Source: Hermodice carunculata (Eukaryota > Annelida > Polychaeta > Eunicida > Amphinomidae). Taken from it: a stretch of DNA of 64,000 bases. The notes beneath the pieces are model-generated. The model searched no databases. It was not told where the DNA came from and saw only the letters and a list, made by a program, of their open reading frames with translations. Location of the stretch: assembly GCA_964020975.1 (NCBI GenBank), contig OZ026626.1, forward strand, positions 18,606,781 to 18,670,780, written 5' to 3'. Both the position numbers and the translations under genes were made by a program. This document shows positions 11,506 through 23,151 of this stretch, one piece after another (the first letter of the stretch is position 1; each line of letters opens with the position of its first letter).

Positions 11506-11634
11506 TTAACATAGCTAATTTGCATATGAAGTATGTAATATGAGGAAGCAGATCACATAGCTGTATTACATTGGTGTGTGTGGAGAGTGTAAGTTCAGAC
11601 ATGGCATAAACGTTCATACCTTTTGCTGGCAATA

Positions 11635-11848
11635 TTAACTCTCTCAGTGCCAAGTTTGGACTGAATCGACAACTTTTCTGAAAGCTGTTTTTACCTGGAC
11701 CATTATATTCTATGGGACTATAAACATGCAGAGTACTTGCATCAAAGGCCCTTTTGCAAGGAATATTAATATAGTATCCATTTTATGATACAGAGAAGTT
11801 CATCTCAAGTACTTTGACTTTAGTCACAGTTGGCGGTGAAAGAGTTCA
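11635..11848. mobile_element. T-family MITE
   Basis: Begins TTAACTCTCTCAGTGCCAAG and ends GGCGGTGAAAGAGTTCA. The core is reduced: GACAACTTTTCTGAAAGCTGTT lacks the usual G/C-rich middle. CTTTTGCAAGGAATATT matches the right-half wording of other copies. Confidence 0.6.
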
Positions 11849-12071
11849 CATAGAGGCCATAATTTGATGGGCCTTGGTTTGGCGGTACTCAAAGTGTCAA
11901 ACAGACATGTGTGTCAAGCATGGGGCATTTTGATAGGTCTCCTCCAGAAGATTTATTCCAAATATTTCATAATTTAAATTGAACCAATTAAGCAAAGACA
12001 TTGAAGTCAGTAACCCAAGTGCAAGTTGTTTCAGCCAGGGACCAGGAAAACGACGCTTGTCCTGTGAATGG
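11849..12071. other. Unassigned sequence
   Basis: Nothing recognised. Confidence 0.45.
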
Positions 12072-12309
12072 TTTGACTCTTTGACTGCCAAGTTTTGATG
12101 GAGTCTCCAGCTTGCCTTGGCACATGTTGGGCACAAGGCACACAAAGGGTGCCTGTGAAAGCTGTGGACCAAGACCATTCTTGTGGTCTCTGTAATCTTC
12201 GTCATGCTGGTACTTGAAGGAGACGTCAGTTTACAAATGATATGAATCTCATATCACTGTCAATTCACAGAACATGGACTTTGGTCCACATTGGGAATGG
12301 AAGAGTTAA
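12072..12309. mobile_element. T-family MITE, degenerate
   Basis: Begins TTGACTCTTTGACTGCCAAG and ends GGGAATGGAAGAGTTAA. The core (CCAGCTTGCCTTGGCACATG, then GGGCACAAGGC..AAAGCTGTGG) is a worn version of the family palindrome. CATGCTGGTACTTGAAGGA is the usual right-half motif. Confidence 0.5.
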
Positions 12310-12896
12310 AATGGCCCTCTCCCTCATTACTGAACCACATACCTGTACAACAAAAGCTTAGGGATGTATCACAAGTAAACCAGCCACACAGGTGTGAACT
12401 GATTAGCTGTATATATGTGAGGTGTATTGATCATGTCTGAGAAGGCAACTGTAAGGTCTGTGTATTAACCCCTCTGTAAGGTCTGAGTATTAACCCTTCA
12501 TTATAACAACTAAATGTCAAATGTCTGCTTCAATATTTTGTTGTTTTTTTAAATTTTAGTGAAAATAGAAAACATTTTGAATGAGAATGGTGGATGGAAC
12601 ACTTTATAACTATGCATGCTAGATAAATAGCCCTCTCTAGTCAGTGGCCAGCCATGTAAAGGAAAGTAAAATTTGGTTGTATATTCCTGGGAACATGAAA
12701 GAGTTAAGTGTAAGGGGCTTCCATGTGGCATATATTGTGTACAGACAAAATTGTTGCCTGTGCCATTGATTCTGTTATTCTAGATCAATTTCCTTCACTT
12801 ATGTCTGATGGGATAATTTGATATTACTGTGGCCAGGAACCTTGATGCACAATGCTGTACAAGCAATACTCGGGCAATGAAAAGTACCAGGGTATG
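12310..12896. other. Unassigned, with a short duplication
   Basis: CTGTAAGGTCTG.GTATTAACC occurs twice in a row at about 12450-12497. Otherwise nothing is recognised. Confidence 0.5.
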
Positions 12897-13425
<529 letters not shown>

Positions 13426-13985
13426 TTCTGTGCCAAAATATAAGTGCTCATTGTTCGACTCCATCATATGTGTATGTGATACATGTATCTTTCAGATTTT
13501 GTGGAACTTGTTATTTTATGAATTTATTGAGTGTTTTGTTATGAAGGATATTTTTCAGTTACATATAAAATGGCATAACACAGATATTAAGTTTGCTATT
13601 CAAGGCCTAGTGACAAATATTTTGCGTAGAAGTTCAAAAGATCACTGAAAACTGAGTTTAGATGTGGATTGAACTTCCAAAGACTAGTTCTTACTATGGT
13701 CACTAGGTGGGAGCATCTGCAAATAGTTTTGCAACGGAGGCGAATTTGCACTCTAGATGCATGTGGTAAAAACATTCGAGTATTTATTGTTACACAAGGC
13801 CAACTCATTATTATGTTGTCTTCTCTATTGCTTGAAAACTGAAGCACATATGCCACATGGGGATTATTGTGATGTACACCTTTAAAAAGAATTGTTTCAT
13901 GCGTTCTACCTGCCTTCCTGCAATGTTGTTAAAAAAATAGAGGCAAACAAAAAACTTACTGTGTTACTGAAGTGTTTCTTATGTT
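13426..13985. other. Unassigned sequence
   Basis: No recognisable gene or repeat between the two pyrimidine tracts. Confidence 0.5.
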
Positions 13986-14052
13986 AATTCTGCTTTTTTT
14001 TCTTTTCTTTTCTCTTCTCTTCCCCTCCCCTCCCCTCCCGTCCCCTCTTGTT
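13986..14052. repeat. Second, short polypyrimidine tract
   Basis: T-rich then CTTTT, CTTCT and CCCCT units, about 65 bp, almost free of purines on the plus strand. Confidence 0.8.
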
Positions 14053-15239
14053 CATTTTCCTGTTTTCTTTTGCAAGCATGGTTCAATAAAGACCCTCATT
14101 TTGTCCAGTGATCCAGGATACGTGTCAATTACAACCTGGAGTGTGTACATACTTTAGATCCTTTCCAGGGCACCAATTAAGCATAATTAATGACCTGTTA
14201 CCATCCTGCTGGGCCAGTAATTAAAAGCCTGTTGAGTGTCTTGTGTGGTATTTAACAGGGTGGACACACTGTAAAATAGGGATGTTTTGCTGCAATATAT
14301 TCTGAATATGGTCCCTCTCTGGTGGGCAGTTTAAAAAAATGAATTCTTTCAGCTGAAACTGTTTAGACAGGAGCTTTCTGTTCGGTTTTTGTATCAGAGT
14401 GGCAAAACTCAGCAAACATAGTAAGTAGTGTTTTGTTATTTATGAGTGATTGTAACTGGTCTTTGGAAAACATAACATGTTGAGATTTTGATCTGCCTTT
14501 TCGCATATTTAATCAGGCAAATAAGTTGGTCCTGAGCCCGTGTTAGGATGAAAGTTGTAGCTCCAGTGTTGACCACAAGGTCACAGCAAAGTTCCTGGTA
14601 GTTAATCATGGTGGTGAATATACATGTACATAATAACTATTTTATACTCGCTGCACATATTTAATGTATGTAAAATAGTTTAGCATCATAGAGTAGTAGT
14701 GTGAACATCTGCTACTAGATGGCAGCACATCCTTGAGCACAACTTGCAGCATCACCTGAAAGTCTTGATTGTATCAGTGAACAGGTAAATGCACACCTTT
14801 GCTCAGACACTGCCTTGGAATTCTTGCAGTCAGGATGCTACGTGTCTCGCTTGTCTCTGGCTACAAGTGATCTGTCCTGTCCACTGTGGTACTCTCAACA
14901 TATGAAAGGACTCGGAGACATAACATTGAATTCTTACAAACCAGGGATGTTTTTGTGGAGTTGGTCAGCAACTTTTCATCTTTAGCTCATTTTTTTCCTC
15001 GTCCCCATTCCTTTGGGGGCATTAATTCAGTAGATAGAACTTCAAAGGCTGATTGAGCTGTATGGCAGTAAAGTACGTTCATAGACACTATGGGAAAAAA
15101 TGCTGATAGCGGAGTTAGGTGAAGAAATACGAGAAAGTATTGAAGTGGAATGTAAATGTGGGACATTGTGATGGGAATTGAAGCATAAAATCAATACTTT
15201 TTCCACATGGACTGTCTCAGACAAGACTGATTTATCAAT
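14053..15239. other. Unassigned sequence
   Basis: Nothing recognised. ACTAGATGGCAGCAC at about 14715 loosely resembles an animal CTCF core, but one such word proves nothing. Confidence 0.45.
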
Positions 15240-15295
15240 ATGGAAGAGCAGAAACCAAGAGACGATCCAAAAGATACGGAGGAGCAGAACCACAG
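15240..15295 (+). CDS. Possible first coding exon, unknown product
   Basis: ATG at 15240 has A at -3 and G at +4 and an in-frame TGA four codons upstream. It opens a charged peptide, MEEQKPRDDPKDTEEQNH, that runs into a strong donor (CACAG|GTAAGT), leaving two bases (AG) of the next codon. A possible next exon at 16859-16978 starts in the matching phase. The product is not recognised. The exon is short, so chance cannot be excluded. Confidence 0.3.
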
Positions 15296-15828
15296 GTAAG
15301 TAACATGTAAAAACATATTTATCTAAGGATCCAGAAATGTTCAATTTGAAGCGGCAAATACCAAGTAGGGCTGTTCAATTGAGTTTGGACCTGCAGTGAA
15401 ACTGGAGTATTTTTTTTTTTTTTTGCTTCAGTTAAAATGAGATACACAGTGAGGCTTACACATCATGCTTCACGATGTAGGGTTGGCCCAATGTTCATGC
15501 AGGATGTCAGGCTTGTGGGGTCTTTTCTTCAATATTGCGTATCGGGTCCAAAATTACCCAATACTGCCTAGATGGCTCTCAGTTGTGCAGGCCTACTTGT
15601 GACAAATTTAGAATTACTCAAACACTCTAGATCTGTTACAATGCAATGAATATCACACCAAGAGTTTCCTCCATCCCTGCGTACAGAATTGTCAAATATG
15701 TTGCAACAATAATCTTTGGAAGTTTATCTAAAGTGTGTGTTTCACGTTGGTTCTGGTTTTTTGTCAGTCTTTGAAGCTTAGTGTCAGTATTGTATACTCA
15801 TATTGGTATTGAAAACTATACTGGCTAA
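15296..15828. other. Unassigned sequence
   Basis: Nothing recognised except an 18-T run near 15407-15424. It would be intronic if the flanking exon candidates are real. Confidence 0.45.
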
Positions 15829-16009
15829 TACAGTGAAACCTGGCTTGAAAGACCATCTCAAGGGATGACCAAATTGGTCTCTCAAGACAGGTGGTCTCTC
15901 ATAGGAGGTACAAATAGCAAAAAAAGTACTAAGCAAAGTATGTTGAAAAAGTGGTCTTCCGAGGCGGGTGGTCTCTCATTGGAGTGGTCTCTCAAGACAG
16001 GGACCACTG
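15829..16009. mobile_element. P-family MITE
   Basis: TA-CAGTGAAACCTGGCTTGAAA at the left; AAGACAGGGACCACTG at the right, followed by AA rather than TA. ACAGGTGGTCTCTCATAGGA and AGTACTAAGCAAAGTATG recur in the fragment at 62840-62965, defining a shared subfamily. Confidence 0.65.
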
Positions 16010-16858
16010 AATTTTTTTACAGAATTATGAAGCAGGCCCAGCCAGAATAAATCACTCTCAATGCCACAGATGCTGGGATTTATTTTATACATTATTGTGA
16101 GATGAGGGAAACTAAACGACTTGGCTAAAACCACATGTTGTGTGAGATGATTCCAGAATATTGGATATATCAGTATCAGATCAAAAATTCCATACACAGA
16201 AAGAGATTTTGTCACATGTCACTGGAGTCAAATGTCAACAATAGTACCTGTGTTTTGGGAGAGTCACGTCTGCATTTTGATGAATGGCATGTGGTCAATT
16301 TCATTTACTCAACTCTCAATTTTGAATATGGGTGTGCAGTTCCCGGTATAATCTAAATGTTGCTTTACTGATGTAAATGAGCAGATGGGGCTGTCACTGG
16401 TAACAGTTTGACAGAATTTTGTGAACAGAAATGCTGTATATATGTATTTGAAAAGCTCGGCTGCGACATGCATGATATCTCTTTGGACAGTGTGGGTTTA
16501 CAGATATCCCATGATGCTTTAAGTGGGCTCTAAGGTTGATAAGGAAAGTCATTCTCCTGCTGGATGTCTCTTGGTTACCATATCTGGTACACAATCAAAA
16601 TGCAGGGCTCTGTCAGAGTGGGTTCAGGCACAAGGGTTTCACATGTACATGTAATTATAAATATTGTATAGAAAATTACAGTTTGACTGCCATGTTTTAG
16701 ACGGACGTAACTGTACAACCAGGGAGAGAAGTCTTCCAGTCATGATGTGAAAAACGGAAAAGATAGAAGAATGTGATAAGGGACATGAGTATGAGCAGTG
16801 TAATGCTGAACTGGGATAACATTGGGGTCAAAGGTTGTGGGATTTGCGTTTTTGTCAG
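16010..16858. other. Unassigned sequence
   Basis: No recognisable repeat or convincing gene. Confidence 0.45.
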
Positions 16859-16978
16859 GTTCTGCTTGAGCAAAACAGGAAAAGAGTGGCCAAGTATTTA
16901 CCTAATTGATCCAGGCCGCAGCACATTTTGTTTCTCACATGTCACAATATGGTGTTCTGTGTTGAAATTGCTTGAAAG
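16859..16978 (+). CDS. Possible internal coding exon, unknown product
   Basis: An acceptor after a T-rich tract (GCGTTTTTGTCAG|G) and a donor (GAAAG|GTAATG) bound 120 bp. With one base used to finish the previous codon, the frame stays open: FCLSKTGKEWPSIYLIDPGR and on to VLKLLE. That one-base start fits the two bases left by the candidate exon at 15240-15295, and two bases are again left at the 3' end. The product is not recognised, and no phase-matching third exon was found. Confidence 0.25.
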
Positions 16979-17703
16979 GTAATGTTAGCAGAGGAATTTA
17001 AAAATGGAGTCCTCTTTTAATTTCAGTTAAATGTACAGGATTTTTTTTTTCAGTGTTACGAAATTCAGAGTTCATGCTGCTTATAACTCCACAGTATCAT
17101 TGGATCTCAATTGAGCTATCAAATACCAAAAAACAAATAAAAAATTATTAGAGATTGGTGTTTGATGTTTTAACTGATATATTCTAAAATCAAAGGATTC
17201 AAATATATCAAATTGTGCAAATAGAAAATGCTTTGAAGAATTGAAGTACTTGAGATAATCCTGGTGCAGTCTTCAAGCATTCAGAAACCATCATGCTTGA
17301 AAAGCTGTTCTTGAGTTGTTTTAGTGACAGGGCATTCTTTTGTGAGCAGCTGACATAAATCGCTAACAGAAATTAGAATTTCAAAGTCAAATTCTGCATA
17401 ATTGAGCCTATAACCAAGTGAGAACATGCTTTGGGGTTAAACTACAGCAGTTTTTGCCCTGTCTGGCATGTCATTGCACACCCACTGTGAGCCGACTGTG
17501 GCTCAAGCGTGAGTTCTTAGGTGCTGCAAAAATTACTGAGAAAAGTTTTGCTGGTCTTCAACGCAGACCAAGTTCCATATTACTGCAGGAACACTTGAGT
17601 GGAAAAGTCAAGCCAAGTCAAAAATTTTATTTTAATTCGGTGACACACTTAATACAAGTACTATTTTTGGTGGCCGAATCGAAAACACACTGGGTTGGTC
17701 GGT
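16979..17703. other. Unassigned sequence
   Basis: The open stretch at 17418-17738 has no start or splice support and runs into the next T element. AAAAATTTTATTTTAATTCG at about 17617 could be a worn retroelement tail, but I cannot show it. Confidence 0.4.
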
Positions 17704-18009
17704 TTAACTCTTTCAGTGCCAACTGTGACTTAAGTTGAATAAAACAAATTGTTTAAACTTATAATAAGGATACTGGAGTCATGTTTCTTGTGAAAAGGCC
17801 TTTCATTTGAGTACCAGCATGCCTGTAGTTAGATAGAATGTAATAGTCCAGGTCAACAGCTTTCATTGGAGTACCAGCATGCCTGTAGTTAGATAGAATA
17901 TAATAGTCCAGGTCAACAGCTTTCTTTCATGCACTTTTGGCACATTGCCCCCAAAGTGCACCGAGAAAAACTGTTGACTTAGTCCAAAATGTGGCACTGC
18001 GAGAAGTAA
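17704..18009. mobile_element. T-family MITE with an internal 60-bp duplication
   Basis: Starts TTAACTCTTTCAGTGCCAAC and ends TGGCACTGCGAGAAGTAA. The 60-bp segment beginning GAGTACCAGCATGCCTGTAG at 17809 is repeated from 17869 with one or two changes. The element therefore has two left core arms (GGTCAACAGCTTTC) and one right arm (AAAAACTGTTGACTTAGTCC). The duplication looks recent. Confidence 0.65.
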
Positions 18010-18870
18010 TAGTCAAGGTTTTGCCAGCTCGATGCATGGAGAGTTGACAGTACTGCCGGTAAGATTTGTATCATGCTGGTGACATCTCCTTGAAATTTGA
18101 AACGAGACTTTCATATTTAATTTAAATATATAATTCCCTTTGGGCCCTAACATTAGTGATAAACAACTAAGCTAATGAGCCAATAATGGACAATTTGAAC
18201 AATGTATTTTGCTTGTACAATAACCAAGAGGCACCCAGCTGGGAAAGTGACTCTCCTTGTCAGATCAATTAGATGAGTAAACGCAAGGAAATGAAACAAA
18301 GATGTTGTATACGTGTACACCCTGGTCGGCCTTTGAAGTACTGGGTACGAGGCTTGTACAACCTTTAAGCGTACACCTTTAAGCATGCAGAAACCATCAT
18401 GATCATTGTAGATCACAGTTTCACGAGCTAGATTTTCACCCAAAATGCACTTTTAAGTAACACTGAAATACCAAACCATTGCCAATTAGAGCACCCAGTT
18501 TCAAGAGAGAAAGGCCGTTGCTTACCACAAAAAATTTGTATTTATGCCAAGGTTGCTACTCGTGTTACAATTAATCCAAGAATCTATTAATTGATATCAG
18601 CATTAATTAACAAACAAACCCCATGATGTGGGGCTTCATGTTACGTCTTGTGATACGTTCTTTTCTTTTGCATTCTTTATGGCCAAATTTGATTACAAAA
18701 TCAGATAGCATAGAGATGGGAAGGCCATATTAGATAAGTTTGTTAGGCATTAGTGTCGAATTTTTCTGGATCACTCTCATGGTATGCATCTATATGTAAT
18801 GAAATATTTTGGACAAAGTCGTGTTGCAAAGGAAATATTTTGTGTGTACAGCTGTGCACAAATAAGACTG
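18010..18870. other. Unassigned sequence
   Basis: Nothing recognised. Confidence 0.5.
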
Positions 18871-19054
18871 TACAGTGGTCCCTGTCTTGAGAGGCCACTA
18901 CAATGAGAGGCCACCTGGCCTGAAAGGCCACTTTTAGCAGGTCCCTGCTGCTATCTTTTCCATGTTATTGTACCTCTAATGAGAGGCCACCTGTCTTGAG
19001 AGGCCACTTTTGGGCCGGCCCTTGGGTTGGCCTCTCAAGACAGGGACTACTGTA
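18871..19054. mobile_element. P-family MITE, complete
   Basis: TA-CAGTGGTCCCTGTCTTGAGA to TCTCAAGACAGGGACTACTG-TA. GAGAGGCCACCTG appears twice inside, and GGCCTCTCAAGACAGG in reverse. No coding capacity. Confidence 0.75.
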
Positions 19055-19499
19055 CCATCTTTGAACATAAAGGTCTGTCTGTTTCAACTCAGAAGCCCGG
19101 AAATATTTTCTTGAACATGTATCTGTGAGTGAAATTGGCTGTGCATATGAAACATCAGCTTTGCAGGCAACAAGTGTGCTGACACATTTGGACTTATATC
19201 CTGCACCTACTTTGCCAAAACACGAGGCAGCTGAACACATCATGATCATCTCTTGTATTCATACCTCTGAAAACTTTAATTTCCCACACAATGTATCTGC
19301 TAATCTCGTGTGGCAGGTGTCCGTAGCGGTATTAAGTTACAAATAAATTACAAGTTATTGAATGTTGAGTGACAGTGACGCAGAAAACCTCCCCATCACC
19401 TCAGGTTGTATTGCCAGCAAACCCCAGGGAGTAGAAGGCCAGGGAATTATGGCTGACACCATGACATGTTTTCACCATCGGTGAGGCATTGACAGAATA
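19055..19499. other. Unassigned sequence
   Basis: Nothing recognised. Confidence 0.45.
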
Positions 19500-19733
19500 A
19501 TGGGGCAGCTATTGGAGGAAACAGGTTTCCCTGTGGATGTAGCAAGGATTCATTCCGCTGACACCCTCACGCTTCTTGTGCAAGCTCTGTCGCCATTTCT
19601 TTCAGAACATTGAGGGAGTTTTGCAGATAGTGCCTCCCATGTTTGCTTTATTTCCCAATGATTCAGACCCTACGGTAATCGATTTGGGTGTTCATGCAAT
19701 GGACTGGACAGGATGGTTAGTTTTATTGTAGCA
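19500..19733 (+). CDS. Possible coding remnant, two overlapping frames
   Basis: An ATG at 19500 gives 37 codons with protein-like composition (MGQLLEETGFPVDVARIHSA...) before TGA at 19611. In the next frame, a good acceptor (GCCATTTCTTTCAG|AACATTG) at 19602/19603 opens a stretch beginning NIEGVLQIVPPMFALFPNDS that continues to TAG at 19731. It could be a terminal exon, a broken gene or chance. Neither peptide is recognised. Confidence 0.2.
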
Positions 19734-20029
19734 TCCGGTAGCAAGACGAGGGAAGGCGCTGCATTGTCTGCTTGATCTTCATCAGTACCTCTTGAGATGG
19801 AAATACAATTATCTTGGGTTTGTTCAGTTAGTCCCATGGGGAACTCCACACATTGAGACTGATACAGGACTTCACTCCCTACCCCCCCCCCCCACACACA
19901 GTTGGACAATAAAATCCCTTGAAAATGAGGTCACAGATACTTTTTGTTGTTTTTTTTTTTTGTGTAGTATATACACAGTATAAAGAAACCACAGGGCACT
20001 GTGGGGCAGACAAATGGATGTGTAGACGT
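19734..20029. other. Unassigned, with C-run and T-run
   Basis: CCCCCCCCCCC at about 19881 next to CACACACA, and TTTTTTTTTTTT at about 19949. No element could be delimited. Confidence 0.5.
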
Positions 20030-21226
20030 TCATGGTCATAGCACACACACTATATATATGTACATGGTCATAGCACACACACTATATACATGTACATGGT
20101 CATAGCACACACACTATATATATGTACATGGTCATAGCACACACACTATATACATGTACATGGTCATAGCACACACACTATATATATGTACATGGTCATA
20201 GCACACACACTATATATATGTACATGGTCATAGCACACACACTATATATATGTACATGGTCATAGCACACACACTATATATATGTACATGGTCATAGCAC
20301 ACACACACACTATATATATGTACATGGTCATAGCACACACACTATATATATGTACATGGTCATAGCACACACACACTATATATATGTACATGGTCATAGC
20401 ACACACACACTATATATATGTACATGGTCATAGCACACACACTATATATATGTACATGGTCATAGCACACACACTATATATATGTACATGGTCATAGCAC
20501 ACACACTATATATATGTACATGGTCATAGCACACACACTATATACATGTACATGGTCATAGCACACACACTATATATATGTACATGGTCATAGCACACAC
20601 ACTATATACATGTACATGGTCATAGCACACACACTATATATATGTACATGGTCATAGCACACACACTATATATATGTACATGGTCATAGCACACACACTA
20701 TATATATGTACATGGTCATAGCACACACACTATATATATGTACATGGTCATAGCACACACACTATATATATGTACATGGTCATAGCACACACACTATATA
20801 TATGTACATGGTCATAGCACACACACTATATATATGTACATGGTCATAGCACACACACTATATACATGTACATGGTCATAGCACACACACTATATATATG
20901 TACATGGTCATAGCACACACACTATATATATGTACATGGTCATAGCACACACACTATATATATGTACATGGTCATAGCACACACACTATATATATGTACA
21001 TGGTCATAGCACACACACTATATATATGTACATGGTCATAGCACACACACTATATATATGTACATGGTCATAGCACACACACTATATACATGTACATGGT
21101 CATAGCACACACACTATATACATGTACATGGTCATAGCACACACACTATATATATGTACATGGTCATAGCACACACACTATATATATGTACATGGTCATA
21201 GCACACACACTATATACATGTACATG
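20030..21226. repeat. 32-bp minisatellite, about 37 units
   Basis: The unit is ACATGGTCATAGCACACACA followed by CTATATATATGT. Variants carry TATACATGT in place of TATATATGT or one to two extra CA. Most of each unit alternates purine and pyrimidine (CACACACAC, then TATATATATGTACATG), so it is prone to Z-DNA or cruciform extrusion. The unit is not divisible by three, hence no long frames. It ends sharply at GTACATGGCCTGATACC. Confidence 0.95.
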
Positions 21227-21414
21227 GCCTGATACCCACATATTGTGAGGGTCCATCAATCACAGTAACTTTTACCCCTAATGATTTTTGTTAATTAATG
21301 GAATGTAATTGGTATGATGGTCTTTTTTATCTAAAACAGCATAGACAGAGTATGCATAGAGTGGAGGAGGGCAAGACTACTACAAATAGTGGACCTGTAT
21401 ATGGTGACACATGT
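21227..21414. other. Unassigned sequence
   Basis: Nothing recognised. Confidence 0.5.
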
Positions 21415-21655
21415 TTAACCCTTTCTACTCTCTAATTAAGACTGGATCAGAAGCTTAGCTTGGCTTGCACCAAGTGCATTGATATGATGTATGTTAACTG
21501 GATGGGTCGTGGGTAAACACATTTCTTGATCATACTTTTTTTCAATTTTACTCCCAGGTCAACAGCTTTTCTCGGCATGCAGGGGGTGCAATGTGTCCAA
21601 TGCGTGCCGCAAAACGCTGTTGACTCAGTCCAAAATCTGGTGCTTAAAGAGTTAA
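21415..21655. mobile_element. T-family MITE, complete
   Basis: TTAACCCTTTCTACTCTCT to TGGTGCTTAAAGAGTTAA. The palindromic core reads GTCAACAGCTTTTCTCGGCA, a 20-bp middle, then TGCCGCAAAACGCTGTTGAC. TTAA is present at both ends. Confidence 0.7.
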
Positions 21656-21811
21656 AAGGCTGGCAGATATTGACTGGTTTTCATGAGGGACCATCTTAAG
21701 TAAGTTATTGACTGGGGTAACAGCTTCCCTTCACACACTGCATCCACAGAATGTGGAGGGGAACTTTTGAAGTAGACGAACACATTTTTCTCTGGGCATT
21801 TTGCTCTGTTG
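21656..21811. other. Unassigned sequence
   Basis: Nothing recognised. Confidence 0.45.
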
Positions 21812-22225
21812 ACCATAGCTCCCCTCAACACACGTATATGAAGCATTTTAGGGGAGCTACACCATAGCTCCCCTCCACACACATATATGAAGCATTTTTC
21901 CAGGAGCTACACCATAGCTTCCCTACACAGGTGTTTGAAACATTTTAGGGGAGCTGTCAAGTCTCCACCATTTGGTGGGAACCTCCCAATTTTTTATCTT
22001 GCTTTTTAGACTTTTTGGTCTAAATTTGGCTAATTTCAGACACTCTCCCCCATAAAATCCATTTATTTCTTATTTTATTCTTTGTTGAAAATGAAATATC
22101 CCCTGTGGAGACAAAATCTGCCTATTTCTTGCTATAGAATGTTGACAGGTAGGGAGCTATGGGTGACTCTCTAGCTCACATCACTCAAGCTCCCCAACAC
22201 ACACCTGAAACCTTTTGAGGAGAGC
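21812..22225. repeat. Tandem array of small hairpins
   Basis: Units of 49-50 bp start ACCATAGCTCCCCT and end AGGGGAGCTAC. Three follow directly from 21812 to about 21958, and a decayed one lies near 22150-22225. Each unit is itself an inverted repeat (TAGCTCCCCT...AGGGGAGCTA) around a loop with ACACACGTATATGAAGCATT. Between about 21960 and 22150 the repeat is absent. Confidence 0.6.
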
Positions 22226-22423
22226 TATAGCTTGCATTGCCTGTATACAAAAGATTTTATAATGAATATGGTTTTGGAGATTAAAGCTTATCTTTTGTAG
22301 ATTTAGGGGAATGGGCAGCAGCTCACCTGAGATTTGCTCTGGGTGGAAAACAGAAACAAGCATAACAAATGGAAGATTTGTGTGGACTTGCCCAGCATAC
22401 TTAGAGGAATAATCCACAGAGCA

Positions 22424-22545
22424 ACCCCCCCCCCCCCCCCCAAAAAAAAACAAACAAACAGACCAAAAATTTAAAAAAAAAAAAAAATCCACAAAAAACC
22501 CACAAAAACCCACAAAAACCCACAAAAAACCCCACCTGTCTGACA
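22424..22545. repeat. C-run followed by A-rich CCCACAAAAA repeats
   Basis: About 17 C, then AAAAAAAAACAAACAAACAG, a long A run and four CCACAAAAA units. Low complexity. The glycine/phenylalanine-rich frames across it are artefacts. Confidence 0.8.
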
Positions 22546-22909
22546 GAGTGTTTTGCTTTGATTTTTTTTAAAACAAAGATTTTGCTGAGGGAAAGTAATC
22601 TAGCATTATACAGGATAATGTATTGCAAACTTGCTTTGCAAAAATGACTGTACAGGCACACATGTACTTGATAATTGTTTGTATTCCATGTGTGTAATCT
22701 GGGATTATTCTTAATGTAGAGTGACAAAATTAATTCATTACATGTAACTGTAAGCAGTTCAGCATGTAATTATCTTTATCAATGAGGTGCACGTACATTG
22801 GTACCTGGTGTGTAAGACCATGGTGTAGAGCCAGCAATAAATGGTCTTATACAGCAGGTGGTCTTAAAATGACATTCAGTTATCAAAAAAAAAACCGTAA
22901 AGAGTGGGC
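22546..22909. other. Unassigned, with a P-family fragment
   Basis: TTGGTACCTGGTGTGTAAGA at about 22798, followed by ATACAGCAGGTGGTCTTA at about 22851, is a P-family remnant. The rest is unassigned. Confidence 0.4.
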
Positions 22910-23151
22910 TTAACCCTGCTCCCCCCTTGACTTAAGACTGAATCAATAGGTTTCCTTGGCATAGGTTGGGCACTAAGAGCCCAACCCATGCCAAGGAAAG
23001 TTATTGACCTGGAGCATGTGATCTTGATAGATCTTATCAACAATCCTCAGTCAAACTGTTTTTCATTGCTGTTGAAATGCGGCAAGAACATTGAAGCAGA
23101 CGACATTTGACCAGAAGCCGGTTGTGGCCAGTTTAAAAGTGAACGGGTTAA
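22910..23151. mobile_element. T-family MITE, second subfamily, complete
   Basis: TTAACCCTGCTCC to GTGAACGGGTTAA. The core (GGTTTCCTTGGCATAGGTTG / CCCAACCCATGCCAAGGAAA) is a nearly perfect palindrome. The right half matches the copy at 1517-1753, including GAAGCAGACGACATTTGACC. Confidence 0.75.

Noticed and set aside
14708-14730. CTCF-type insulator site (ACTAGATGGCAGCAC), with a similar word AGAGGTGGCGCTGTG at 44079
   Set aside because: Single short matches are expected by chance, and the second lies inside a dispersed repeat.
22181-22727. Gly/Phe-rich minus-strand frames resembling a membrane peptide
   Set aside because: They come from the C-run and A-rich CCCACAAAAA repeats.
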